From NCBI GenBank assembly GCA_039000515.1, contig JBCFYV010002255.1, forward strand, positions 18,818,390-18,882,389: 64,000 nucleotides of DNA, written 5' to 3'. A model generated the notes under the pieces. That model searched no databases, was not told where the DNA came from, and saw only the letters and a list, made by a program, of their open reading frames with translations. Of this stretch, positions 48,648 to 59,876 are shown in pieces. The DNA comes from Timema cristinae. Its lineage: Eukaryota > Arthropoda > Insecta > Phasmatodea > Timematidae. How positions within the stretch are numbered: the stretch's first letter is position 1; every line of letters starts with the position of its first letter. Both the position numbers and the translations under genes were made by a program.

Positions 48648-49249
48648 TAAAAGCTGTTGTCCAGGAAAATGTAATGTAATATGACTTCCCCCTTTTTTTT
48701 CTAATGTAGCCACATTTGTTGACCGAGTGAAATGAGATTCTGTTTTAAGTTGATAATTTGTAATTTTGTTCTTTCCAGATCTTTGTTACGCGATAAGTTT
48801 AAAATTCGTAGACAAATTTTAACGAAATTTGATAAGAAAATCTCTTAAACCTAAGCCAAACAACGTATGCAGGTTACATAGTTTTTCTATTTGACTATCC
48901 TTTTCAATATGGCGGTTGCTCAGTTGGTTTTTCGTGTAGTTCTAAGCTATCAATCGAGTGCCAAGTGCATATTTTTTTATTGTTCACCTATTTTTGACAC
49001 GTCTTAAACCACGTGAACAACGGTGTGTTCTCCATTGATAGATAATATTGATTATAGTATTAATCTTTATAACTTGGTCACCAATCCCAAATATCAACTT
49101 CAAATCCAAGAAGATATTATGGGAGGTAATTCAACTTTAAATCCAAAGATAAGTATTAAGATTGAAATAATGACACCAAGCTGTAGGGAGTGAAGTCCGC
49201 TGTTTACAGAATTATTGTAGTCAGGATGGAGTTTAATGATTTTTCCCCT
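48648..49249. other. Intergenic, no gene seen
   Basis: No recognised signal. Confidence 0.45.
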
Positions 49250-49470
49250 CCAGGTCGGTAGGCCTACCCATTACGTTATACACACAGATTATTAAAATTT
49301 TCTGATGAAATAGGGATGAGGAAGGTAAAATTTTAGAGAAAATGTATCCCTCATTTGCATGGAGAGTGGTAAAAATTTATTAAAAGCAACCCACAGTATA
49401 CTTTACCGGAATTCAAACTCCAGTCTCTCTGTCATCAGATATACAGTCTATTGTGAGAAATATACCCCGG
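49250..49470 (-). mobile_element. SINE-B copy, diverged
   Basis: Body CATTTGCATGGAGAGTGGTA, CCGGAATTCAAACTCCAGTC (box B region), and CAGTCTATTGTGAGAAATAT (head). It pairs with the inverted copy at 49592. Confidence 0.6.
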
Positions 49471-49591
49471 ATAAGGAATTAAACCAAGGACCTTTGACTT
49501 GAAACCCCACTGCTATTATATATTATGTCAACTTATCCGAGACTTTGTGAGCAAACTGTCACACTGCATAACATATACCTATTGCCTTTGT

Positions 49592-49795
49592 GGGGGTCTT
49601 ATTGTCTTAGGCGTCACTCTCACAATAGACTAGACTACCGATGACAGAGGGATTGGGGTCTGAATTTCAGTAGTGGCTCAGGTATTTTTTCTAGATGGTT
49701 CTCCACTCTCACTCCACACAATTCGGGTACACTTACTATAAATTCAACCTTCCCTATCCTTAACACATTTAGTGTAATTAGTATATATGTGAATT
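49592..49795 (+). mobile_element. SINE-B copy, partial tail
   Basis: Head CAATAGACTAGACTACCGAT with GACAGAGGGATTGG, body CCACTCTCACTCCACACAAT, then the CACATTTAGTGTAATTAGTA block. The shared tail is replaced by the adjoining SINE-C. Confidence 0.65.
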
Positions 49796-50085
49796 AGACA
49801 CTTTATCTCAGTCGGTAGCGTGTCTCTAATGAGCTAAGGGTCCCTTGTTCGATTCCCGGCATGTTCGAAAAATTTATCTTTGGTGAAATGTGGGTTTACC
49901 CTTTCACATTGATAAATTAACGTCCGGGGACTGGATGCTGTGCCTGCCCTAGTTCCAAGTTAGATTATAAGGCATATGAAGCTACGACATGCCTAGCCAT
50001 CCGGTAGTGGAAAATATATTGCTTGCCTAAAAAAAACTGACCTAGACCATAGGTGGTAAACAGTAATGGATGAAATAAAGTATGT
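49796..50085 (+). mobile_element. SINE-C copy, full-length
   Basis: Head ACTTTATCTCAGTCGGTAGC with a box A-like TCAGTCGGTAG and box B TGTTCGATTCCCGGC. Body GTGAAATGTGGGTTTACCC, CCGGGGACTGGATGCTGTGC, and the end CAGTAATGGATGAAATAAAG. It is the reference copy for the family in this window. Confidence 0.8.
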
Positions 50086-52196
50086 ATGTGTATTGAGAAA
50101 CGGTATTAGTAAGACCAAAAAAACATATCCCTGAATGAGAATAGCTTATGGTAAATCGAGTCCTGTCAAAGTCACTGTAAATATAGTAATGGCAATCGGT
50201 ATATAATTCATTCACGACCTTAGTTTACTTGGGTTACATCTCAAAAGTTACTAAAATTAGTCCCTATATATCCCTACACCAAGAACTGAATCTGTCACTT
50301 TGGATAACTTTAATGAAAACAGATGGTAATGTATGAATGCGATACTTAATCACAGTAATTTATTTGAGGTGGACACAAAAGTTGTTTATCATTTAGTTTC
50401 ACTTAAAAAAATTACTATTCACAAAAGATCTAACGAACATAGCTTCAAAATGAAAACCGACAAATTTAAACCATGTGGTTGAATATGACGGAAACAAAAA
50501 TTTTTAGTATAATACACCCACACAGTGGATAATAATATTTTATTCAATTAATATTTAAAAATACGATAAAATAATCATAAAATAATTTATCTTGTATAAA
50601 AAATGACAACAATTTTCTCTTTTCCAAGTAAATACGATGCCTGTATTAAAAGGTATTGATGTGTGCACTATATTACACAAAATCAGTAACGTTCCAAAAC
50701 GAAAAGTAAGTACTTTTAATTATGTTTAAAATATTGTTCCGTGTTGGATAAAAAGACATTATTAAAAATAATTAAATATTATGAGAAAACTTAAGTTTAC
50801 GTTATTTTAAATGTAAAATATAACGGGTAATTAAAGATCTTTACATTTATAACAAAATAGTGGTATTTTACAAGTGTTGGCAACCCAAAACCTAAACATA
50901 TTATTATTGAACTGTCCTTCGGGTAAAAACCTATCGTGAACAAACTCTAGCTGTTGTTTGTACTTGGGAAAGAGACATAATGACTAGACTGACGCATTTG
51001 TCAACGTGTGCACAACTGTGGAATCGATTTTTATTAATGACAACTCTGCAGCTTTAATAATGGCTAAAAACACTGATGACCTGCATTAAACTATATTGTA
51101 CTTATCCTAGAAAAGCTGTAATTTATTTCACGTGAAATTCAAACTTCACATTAAAAACATCCGGCAATCGAATTTTTTTTTCTGCCGTCACAAACAAACA
51201 GGAATGGTTTGACAGCATACGGATGGATGTGATTTGGATAGGGTGTGAGGGGTGTTTTGTGGTCTTTGGTAATGTGATGTCCAGGTCCATACGGTCTCTT
51301 TTACCGAGACCGGGTTGGTTTAGTCATGGATGGCTACGATGATAGATTTAGAACGAATAAAACTGTGTTTTTTTTTCTGATACTGATGACAAATGTAATA
51401 TTAATATTTTACTATCGATAAATTCTGTCAGAAGTGACAAATTCGGAATATTTTTCGTACGCATTTACAAAATGATTTTAATGTTTATGTGCCTACAACC
51501 TATACGCGATCACACCATGGTTATTATTAAATTGTTACCAGACTACAGCTGATATCGCATGATAATCATACTATGCCTACCATATAATGGTAATAAAACT
51601 TTACTTACCATAGAATAACAGTCATACTCTAGTTACATTAAATAGTGACCCAACTTTAACTACAATCTTATGACAATCATACATTACTTAACATAAAATG
51701 ACAGACTACACTGACCATCACTCAAACTAGATTACAATTGGATGGCAATAATGAGTGAACTATTTTCCAAACAGGATTAATTTAATTACCAACCAAGGTT
51801 AATTAGTGTTTGGGACTGTACTCATAATGCGTTCCGAAATTGATATGTGAGGTTGGAGTATTCTATTGGTACTTTTTGTTCGATAGGGCTCGAATTCCAA
51901 TAAAGTGTTGATTTTGCGCGTATTTATATGAGACAATTTTACATTATTATTATATTATTATTATTATTACTACTAGGTGTTCTTTCTTTCAACCGGTGCA
52001 TTCCTTTTGTCAATGAAACTTATATCTCCAATGCGCCCTGTCCTCTACCTCCTTCTTCAGCTCACAGAATTATCTTATTTCCTTCAAGTCATCCAATATT
52101 TAATCCCTCCTTCCTAAGCGATTCTTTCCCTCAACCTTTCCTTCTATGGCGTCATGCAGAAGACAGTTCCTCTTAAAGATGTTTCCTACCCAGTTT
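50086..52196. other. AT-rich intergenic, no gene supported
   Basis: A short (TTA)n lies near 51942. The open frame at 51928-52176 contains a poly-leucine stretch from that microsatellite and no domain. Confidence 0.5.
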
Positions 52197-52495
52197 TATT
52201 ATTATTATTATTATTATTAGCACCGCGTCTTACTACCCGTTCTGGTTATACGCACTTACGATAATGTGTAATGGTAGGGTGATTGTGAGATGAAATGGAG
52301 GACCTACAGTTTATCGCGGAATCCGAACCACGGTGGAGGCCTGGCATTCCACATTCACAAGTTGTGATTAATACACGTCTTGTCAGAGGTGAAGGAAGGT
52401 TTGGCAAACAGATAAATTTGTACCGGTACCGAGGATCGAACCCTGGACCCCCAGCACAGAAGTCTGACACCTTACCCCTAGACCAACAGATCACC
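52197..52495 (-). mobile_element. SINE-A copy, near full-length
   Basis: (TTA)n, tail complement GCACCGCGTCTTACTACCCG, full body, box B complement GAGGATCGAACCCTGG, head ending AGACCAACAGATCACC. Confidence 0.85.
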
Positions 52496-52510
52496 ATATA
52501 TTTCTTTAAG

Positions 52511-52687
52511 TTATAATTTAACGTAAGATTAAGACAGGCACAACAACTAGTCCCCGTTCGTTAATTCATCACTTTGAAAGAGTAAACCCACATTATACAA
52601 TGAAACCCTTTTCGTCCATGCCTGGAATTAAACCCGAGACCCTTAGCTCAGTAAGCGGGCACGCTAACATCTGGGCTAATGTGTCGG
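52511..52687 (-). mobile_element. SINE-C copy, 3'-truncated
   Basis: Body AGACAGGCACAACAACTAGT and AGTAAACCCACATTATACAA, box B complement CCTGGAATTAAACCCGAGAC, head CCTTAGCTCAGTAAGCGGGC ending GTGTCGG. Confidence 0.68.
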
Positions 52688-53404
52688 ATGGCTGAATAAA
52701 CTAAATTAGTTTAGAGTGATTCATTTATTCTAATCCTATTCAAAGCATTTAAACCTTCCCTTATTGAATTATTAGTTCATGTTTAGAAATTAATCTCTGT
52801 ACTAATACAAAAATGCAAAAAATAACTGTTTTTAATCAATCCTGAGTCCTTTATACTAGTAAAAAAGATACGGAACTAGAGTAACATCGAGATATTTTTA
52901 TGATGAATTATAAAAATACTGTAATTCAATTTTATATATCATAAATTAAATACTGTATTAATGGTGGATTATTATTCTATGTAAAATAAGTCTCTCAAAA
53001 TTGATACTTTTTTTTAACTGACAGACCAGGTTCTTAATTCACGTAAGTAAATTTCCCCATAAGACGTATTTCCGGTCTTCCTTCAATGTCACGGCAAAAT
53101 GTTCCACAAACTACCTTAGAGTCTATTTTTATTCTATATATTTTTTTCAACCTCCTTTTTTCCTGCCTCCTCTTAAGAATTCACTGACATGCTGGTGAAG
53201 ACAGCCCCTCTCTTTATTAATTAGTTCTAGCAGGGCTCCGTTAGGATGCATCATGGTCTTGAGGGAAGTTTCCTACCCATCTTACCCCCTTTTTTCAACC
53301 ACCATTTTGCCTCATTCCCTGAAGGTGGATAATGGCTAATAAGTAAGGAGAGCTGAATTTTTTTTACCAGTTATTTGAGTGATTTTGTAAAAAAAAAACG
53401 GGCC
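52688..53404. other. Intergenic, no gene seen
   Basis: No recognised signal. Confidence 0.45.
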
Positions 53405-54050
53405 ACCTAAATCAGGGCCTCTCAACCTAGAGGTCACGTAAATATTATTGGGGTCGCAGAACATTTAGAAAAAAAAAATCATAAATAATATGTAACTAAT
53501 CTTATCCTTCATTTTCGACCACAGTGGTGACATTGCTTGTGTGACTTTAGGCTGCATTGTTTTATCAACATGACAGTGTCTCTTCTTGATTTTTGTTGGC
53601 CAGGGAGATTAACAAAAGGTTTGAAAATACGTTCTGTATTGACTCATTCTTGGCAGCTTGTACCTTGCAAATGAGACAGAGATAGATAGAAATATTAGCA
53701 GGTAGATTTCAAACTTCATCATGAGTACTAATCAGTTGAGTTCCACAACAGTTCACCAACTCATATCATTAAATAAAATAGTTTCTCCCGGTGCGGAAAG
53801 CCTTATTAGCAGTTTGTGATTTATCGTGTTTGGAGCTCTTTCTTGTTAGTTGTTCTTTGTTCAATGCTAGTTGTTCAGTGTTTGTTGTACAGTGTTCATT
53901 TATTAAGTTTTTCAATGTTTTGTGAACAATGTTAAGTTATTTAGTTGTTCTTCTAGTATCTCCGGCGTACAAAGAACATTTAACTGTTACCTTTTATTGG
54001 CTGCCATCATCTCAAAGAAAAATTGTAATAAAATCTAGGTTATCTTACTA

Positions 54051-56130
54051 ATGAATAAGTGGTCAAATTTGTCAAAGACTAATACAGCAGATAATACTGA
54101 AGCTATAGATCCTGCAGAACTGGGATAGTCTAGCCCTAACCAGAATTGCATTATTATATTATTATTAGCACCGTGTCTTACTACCCATTCGGTTATACGC
54201 ACTTACGCTAATGTGTAATGGTAGGGTTATTGTGAGATGAAATGAAGGACCTACATTTAACGTGGAATCCGAACCACGTGAGGCCTGGCATTCCCCACAT
54301 TCACAAGATGTCTTGTCAGAGGTGAAGGGAAGGGTTGGTAATCAGATAAATCTGTGCCGGACCAAGATTGAACCCCGCCGCCAGCACAGAAGTCTGACAC
54401 CTTACCCTAGACCACCAGGTCACCCAGAATTTGCAAAATAAAAACTGAAGATATTCTCACTCGCGCGCAAACATAGAGGAAATACAATGAAACTTTTTTT
54501 TTTTTGCAATATGGATTTACTTTATTTCCACAATTTTTGAAGACAGACCTATCTGCTCGATTTGTAATGAATGCTTGGCGAGTGAAAGTCTCAAAACTGC
54601 AAAATTAAAAAGACATCTACACACAAAGCATTCTTCCTATTCCAATAAGCGTGTACAGTTTTTCGAAAGGCTATTAGAATCATTGAATAAATAAAAACAA
54701 TCTCTTGAAACTCATGTACTGGTCGATAAAAAGTATTTAATAGCATCTCATACAGATTCTTAATCAAACGCAAATGCTAAGAAACCATACACCATTGCAG
54801 AAGATCTTTTTTTGCCAGCGGTGATTAGAATGAATGAAATTATTCACGGACAAAAATATATGCAGACACATTAAAAAAATCCATTGTCTCATGATACTGC
54901 GGGTAGACGAATTTTGGAAATTAGCAATCACCAGTGTGAGCAACTCATTGAAAGAATTAAAGAAAGTTCGAAATTTGCAATTCAGTTGGATGAATTGACT
55001 GATAATACAAACTTCGCACAGCTGTTGGCATATGTCAGGTGTTGTTACGGTAACAGTGTCCAGGAAGATTTACTAATTGGTCGGTAGTTAGATGTAGGGC
55101 TAGAATGGAATAATTGTGTTGGAGTATGTACCGACGGTACAGCGTCAATAACAGGAAGAATAAGTGGATTTCAGCTAAAAGTTAAATCTGCAAGCGATAG
55201 GCTTACTACTTTCACTCATTGCATGATTCATCGAGAGGCATTAGTGGCCAAGAAAATTTCGACAAATCTGAATGCTGTACTACGAGATGCGGTTAAGGTT
55301 ATCAATTTTATTAAATGTTGTGCTCTTAATAGTCACCTCTTTGCAAATTTATGTGATGAAATGGAATCCAATTTCAGAACAATTTACTGCATACAGAAGT
55401 GCGATGGCTGTCAAAGGAACGAACATTTAGACGACTTTTAATGTTAAAAAATGAAAGACTATTTCTGTATGAAAATAACTATGAATATGTCAATTTATTT
55501 CACAATGAAAATTGGCTGTGAAAATTATGCTATCTATCAGATTTATTTGAGAAACTAAACGAACTTAATATGTCTCTCCAAGTAGAGAGCACCAATATTT
55601 TTATACTGAAAGATATAATTCAGGCTTTCATGAAAAGATTAAACATTTGGAAGAATTAAGTAGAAAATGAGTCATTTGAAATGTTTTTATATACAGAGGA
55701 CTTTATTGTTGATAATATTCCTAGTTTTGACTTGACTAAGCAGAAAATAATTGATCATTTGGTATGCTTGGAAAACCCTTTTCAGAAAGTTTCTACCAGA
55801 ATTAGATAATAATCAATTAGATTGGATTCAAATCCCTTTAGTCGTGGAGATGGGAAATGTGCTCTCTTTGAAAGCCCAAGAAGAATTTGCTGAACTTTCA
55901 TGTGATTCAAACCTCAAACTTGAATTTTCAAGGAAAAACTTTGACCACTTTTTGACTTGGTGTTCAAGCAGAATTTGTAATACTGTCGGAATTAAAAATG
56001 CCATTTGTTACCACCTAATTATGCGAATTAGCATTTTAGACAATTATGGCAATTAAAACCAAATACTGCTCAAGTCTTAAGAACATCGAGATGGCTATGA
56101 GACCAGCAGTGACAAAGATTAAGCCACAAT
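54051..56130 (+). pseudogene. ZBED-like hAT transposase, broken
   Basis: A first ATG at 54051 begins MNKWSNLSKTNTADNTEAID, which soon stops. After a SINE insertion, 54545-54690 encodes a BED-type zinc finger (CSIC, then LKRHLHTKH). The RNase H-like core follows, with AIQLDELTDNTNFAQLLAYV (first catalytic Asp at about 54990), a stop at 55086, GVCTDGTASITG (second Asp near 55133) and HCMIHREAL. A frameshift near 55400 leads to EVRWLSKERTFRRLLMLKNE. A later part contains IVDNIPSFDL, then another frameshift and the QEEFAELSCDSNLKLEF segment. Several stops and frameshifts mean no functional enzyme can be made. Related proteins excise and integrate DNA with 8-bp target duplication. Confidence 0.85.
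54151..54424 (-). mobile_element. SINE-A inserted in the hAT transposase
   Basis: Left (TTA)n is short; tail complement GCACCGTGTCTTACTACCCA, body with several one-base deletions, head complement ending AGACCACCAGGTCACC. Near-identical flanks CAGAATTGCA (54141-54150) and CAGAATTTGCA (54425-54435) form the target duplication. The insertion splits the transposase between its first residues and its BED finger. Confidence 0.88.
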
Positions 56131-56625
56131 AAACCATCACAGTCATCCCATTAATGGTAAATGTATTCTTATATTTTGTCAGCGGCCAGTAAAACATTCT
56201 TTGGTATATTTAAATTTTATATTAAAAATTAATTAGTATATATTTTTTTATTTTGCATTTCTTACTTATATCTTGCATGTCAATTTAATATACACACACA
56301 TTTTAATATAATAAATTATTTGAAGAAATTTTCATTTTTGATATTTTCATACACTATTTTTTTTTAGTCAACATAATTCTTTAATGATATAGCTATATTT
56401 ATATTTAAGATACTTTACTTTTTCGCTCAAACATGGTTTGCATAAAACAGGCTTCCATCAAATGGGGCTCAAGCAAAAAAAAATGTACACGCAAAAACTA
56501 GTAAATCGATTATAAACATTGTTACTACCAATTGCATTTATGACATTGAGTGAAAGGTCGTGAAAAAATGTGTTTAGTCCAAAGGGGTTGCAGATGAAAA
56601 TTGGTTGAGAAGCCCTGACATATAT

Positions 56626-57579
56626 AACGTCAACTAAATGACAGTTGATAGTATCGGAGGGAAAAGTTAAAGTAAAATATGCTACTTTATATCATAGAGG
56701 TAGACTTTAGGCTCTCTTTTATAGCACACCCTAACGCCTAAACTTAGAGAGGATTGTGCTCATTCACCAATATGCGTCAGTAAAATGAGTTCAAACGAGT
56801 AAAGAAAAATACTGATATACAGTACATTAACATGTGGGCTCATTTCAATGGAGTACAGGAGACACACAAAAAAAACAACTAAAAGTTAATATAAACATGT
56901 GTCCCATTTGACCTTGCTCTCAAGTTATAGTCATGTTTGTCCTCCGGTAATATGGAGCTGCTTAAAATTATAGGAATTGCTCAAAATGGTGACCTTAGGC
57001 TGTGGCCTGGCCTGGCCCAAACCCCATTAGGATCGCAGTAAATACTTTTAAAAAAACACCTTTAAGCTGGACTCAAAGCCTGAAAACGGCCAATGAACCT
57101 TTTTTTTTTGTTTAATCCCAGGATTTAACGTTTTAAAATTACCAAAGCCCGAAGTTATATTCAATTCCTGGCTTTGGCCGTCTCCAAAAAGCCAAACCTA
57201 GGATTGTGAATTTCTAAGTTGCAAATTGAAATATAAAAGAAACCGGGATTTGATGGTCTTATTGGACCCAAAATAATATTTAAGACTTAATAAATAAAAT
57301 AATTGTACAGAATACAAAATTATTACGTTTTCAGACATGAAAGATGATTTTACACCTAAAATAAGATGTTATTAATAATACTAGCAGCACATAACGAACT
57401 AAAAAATAGACCAGAAATAATATATACTATTTGTTCTCAATATGTGGATGGCAAACCCTTTTTTTGGAGGGCCGAGAAATTGTAAGCAAGATAGGCTTTT
57501 TTTTAAGGTGGGGATCTAGGGAACTTGATAGAAGGTCAATGTTTTTGCAGTTTTTATAACAAAACATTCTTTTCGCTGA
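56626..57579. other. Intergenic, possible unclassified repeat
   Basis: 57060-57240 contains partly inverted blocks around GGCCAATGAACC and GGCTTTGGCCGTCTCC. I cannot assign them. No gene is seen. Confidence 0.4.
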
Positions 57580-57815
57580 AATTAATAAAATACTGCTTCA
57601 GTGCAAACATAGAGTTTAATTTTCTTCACATGGTGATATCAACAGTTGTTGAATATCTGTCACAAGCATTGCGGTTTAAGATGAGAAACTTTTTAAATGA
57701 AGAGAAAAAGTTGTCAAATTCTAGGACACCATTAACAAACATTCAGAATTGTTGATATCACCACTTGAAGAATTTAAACTCTGTTTCTACAAAGCAATAT
57801 TTTATATATTTTGTC
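57580..57815. repeat. Inverted repeat, ~65-bp arms
   Basis: The left arm (about 57582-57648) contains ATAGAGTTTAATTTTCTTCA and GGTGATATCAAC. The right arm (about 57751-57815), reversed, contains ACAGAGTTTAAATTCTTCAA and GGTGATATCAAC. A roughly 100-bp centre separates them. It could be a small MITE, but no target duplication was identified. Confidence 0.55.
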
Positions 57816-57995
57816 CTATTTTTCTTTTCTTTTTAAAACTATAAAAACACTTACAATAAATCACTTTCCTTTCATTTTCACCTTAACCAGCAATTAGCTA
57901 CAGTGACTTCGAGAGAGGGCTTTGAATTCTATACATTTAAGTGAATAGTATAATTTACAATTGAATGAGAACTAAAGAAGCCTCTGGAGGACCAG
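57816..57995. other. Left flank of the BEL/Pao element
   Basis: No feature. The five bases ACCAG directly before the LTR (57991-57995) would be one copy of a 5-bp target duplication if the LTR end is right. Confidence 0.3.
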
Positions 57996-58515
57996 TGTTA
58001 CGAACACGGATAAATGAACTGTATGGTGGAAAGGAAATTGATAGAGGCAACTCACCTTCACTTTATGTGGTATAACTGGCAGTGTCCTGGCGCAGTCTTC
58101 TTCAACAACACACACGAATAAAAATCTAGACCACTTCCGGGTGAAGGGTTTACGGAACCTTATCACTTTTGTCTTGATCGAGTCTCCGTGCACGGCACAA
58201 ATTAATCAACACACTAAAAACTCCACGCCAGCGACACTTGGCGGGAAAACAATAAACATATAGTGGTCCAGGTATGGTCTTGTTGCCTCCAAGAGTGGGG
58301 AAGGTTAATGTAAGATATGAAAAAACCAAACAAACAGAACTAAACCTCAACAATAACAATCAAAAACTCACAAACCAAAACCAAAACAAAACAGTTCAAT
58401 GTCGAGGCATAGAGAATCTAGATAAAGGAGCACTATTCAAAGATATAACATAGAGGAATGAAAATGAAGTATAGGATTAGTAATATTCGTCAAACAATAG
58501 AAAACTATACAAACA
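57996..58515 (-). mobile_element. Candidate 3' LTR of the BEL/Pao element, 520 bp
   Basis: Read on the minus strand it starts TGTTTGTATAG and ends TTCGTAACA, the TG...CA boundary of LTRs. It directly follows a purine-rich GTTTTTGGTGGGCGG tract (58519-58533) located downstream of the integrase stop. The partner 5' LTR would be right of 64000, so identity between LTRs cannot be tested here. Short open frames within it have no domain. Confidence 0.55.
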
Positions 58516-58609
58516 TACCGCCCACCAAAAACTAAAATGAGTTTTTTAAGAACAACAAACCAGCAACAAAGATATGAACAGAATAATATTATAGGAGAAT
58601 GTATCCTTC
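58516..58609 (-). promoter_or_regulatory. Polypurine tract region
   Basis: Between the integrase stop (58610) and the LTR start the minus strand ends in GTTTTTGGTGGGCGG, a purine-rich segment suited to priming plus-strand DNA synthesis. Assigned from position and composition only. Confidence 0.45.
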
Positions 58610-59608
58610 CTATTGATTAGGAAGTGGACATAATTTTACAACCGGTCGTTTGAGGGTCCCGTGCTCGGTGCGGACACTTACGACTCTCGTTATCCCATCC
58701 CTTCCAGGGTACACCTCTGCTACTCTTCCGAGCAGCCACCTGAGTGGGGGAAGATTGTCTTCCTTTATCAAGACTAACTGTCCTTCTTGTAAATTGACCT
58801 TGTTTGTAGTCCATTTTTGTCGCTGTTGGAGAGTATGGATATATTCCCTTGACCATCTTTGCCAAAAGTGCTGATAGGCTTGTTGTATCAACTGCCAGCG
58901 TTTCAACCTGTTGGTAGGTAGCTCAGTTACGATCTCCTCAGGTGGTCTGGTGAGAGAATGACCCACTATGAAATGTCCTGGTGTCAATGGATCAAGGTCA
59001 TTCGGATCCGCAGAGAGAGCACAAAGAGGCCTTGAATTTAGCACGGCTTCAATTTGAATGAAGAGCGTGGAGAGGCTTTCAAAGGTAAGTGTCTGATCAC
59101 CCACCACTCGCTTTAGGTGAGTTTTTGCCGACTTGATACCAGCCTCCCATAGTCCACCAAAATGTGGAGCTGAAGGTGGGTTGAAATGCCAATTTATGCC
59201 TTGGACCGAAAGTTTATCTGTTACCACTTTGGTTTCGGTATGGGATTCTAGATGCCTTTGTATTTCTGTAAAATGGCGCTTGGCACCAACAAAGTTTGTG
59301 CCACAGTCGCTATAAATGTCTGAGCACATACCCCGACGGGAAATAAACCGAAGAACGGCATCAAGAAAGGCCCTTGTGCTTAAGTCTGATACCACCTCAA
59401 GGTGCACTGCCTTAGTTGCCAAGCACACAAACAAACATAAATAAGCCTTGAGCAACTTAGAATTCCTTAATTCAGATGATTTTATCTGGAAGGGTCCTCC
59501 ATAATCCACTCCAACTCGCACAAATGGTCTTGATTGCTGCACACGCATTGCTGGGAGGTCCCCCATGAATGGTTGGAGAGCAGGTGCCTTAAATCGAAAA
59601 CATCTCAT
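58610..59608 (-). CDS. BEL/Pao integrase core and C-terminal domain
   Basis: A 332-residue open frame starting at the CMRC cysteines of the zinc-binding domain. The DDE catalytic triad is visible as D35 (VGVDYGGPF), D101 (IYSDCGTNFVGA) and E155 (FGGLWEAGIKS). The C-terminal 100 residues contain KVNLQEGQLVLIKEDNLPPL and RWLLGRVAEVYPGRDG, the DUF5641 domain that usually ends BEL/Pao Pol. It ends with a TAG at 58610. The N-terminal half of the zinc finger is in the neighbouring frame (59589-59876), separated by a one-base shift. In BEL/Pao this would be part of one Pol polyprotein, inserting element DNA in the nucleus. Confidence 0.9.
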   Translation of the reverse strand: MRCFRFKAPALQPFMGDLPAMRVQQSRPFVRVGVDYGGPFQIKSSELRNSKLLKAYLCLFVCLATKAVHLEVVSDLSTRAFLDAVLRFISRRGMCSDIYSDCGTNFVGAKRHFTEIQRHLESHTETKVVTDKLSVQGINWHFNPPSAPHFGGLWEAGIKSAKTHLKRVVGDQTLTFESLSTLFIQIEAVLNSRPLCALSADPNDLDPLTPGHFIVGHSLTRPPEEIVTELPTNRLKRWQLIQQAYQHFWQRWSREYIHTLQQRQKWTTNKVNLQEGQLVLIKEDNLPPLRWLLGRVAEVYPGRDGITRVVSVRTEHGTLKRPVVKLCPLPNQ

Positions 59609-59876
59609 ACACCTTGAAGATCCGGGTTTTTATAACAGTGCGTGCTGAGAGAATCCAGTACTGGTCTTGAATGAGTGAGTGGGTTGTTCGAAGTCCAGCA
59701 TGAAAATGAGATACATGGTAGTGATCAACAATGATATCGGTGATATGACTATTTTTAGGCAACAGAAGAGGATGTTTTGTGTCATACCGCAGTGAAGAGT
59801 GTCTCAAGCGACCTCCTACCCTCAATAGGCCCTCCTGGTCGAGAAACGGGTTTAGGCCCCTCACGCGGGTGAACAT
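59589..59876 (-). CDS. BEL/Pao integrase N-terminal zinc-binding segment
   Basis: A 95-residue frame with FLDQEGLLRVGGRLRHSSL and then HYHVSHFHAGLRTTH, the two-histidine half of the integrase HHCC finger. The two cysteines (CMRC) lie in the next frame, so the finger is split by a one-base shift near 59611-59625. At its other end the frame changes again relative to the RT/RNase H frame near 59876-59885. The sequence is otherwise well conserved for the family, so the breaks look recent or may be assembly errors. Confidence 0.85.
   Translation of the reverse strand: MFTRVRGLNPFLDQEGLLRVGGRLRHSSLRYDTKHPLLLPKNSHITDIIVDHYHVSHFHAGLRTTHSLIQDQYWILSARTVIKTRIFKVYEMFSI

Larger units (their letters stand above)
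53413..56617 (+). mobile_element. hAT transposon, both ends present, 3.2 kb
   Basis: The left terminus CAGGGCCTCTCAACC and reversed right terminus CAGGGCTTCTCAACC match at 14 of 15 positions. The flanking 8-bp sequences ACCTAAAT (53405-53412) and ACATATAT (56618-56625) match at 6 of 8, consistent with an aged hAT target-site duplication. Inside lies a transposase on the plus strand with a BED finger and RNase H-like core. The length and layout fit an autonomous ZBED-type hAT that has since been mutated and interrupted by a SINE-A. Confidence 0.85.
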
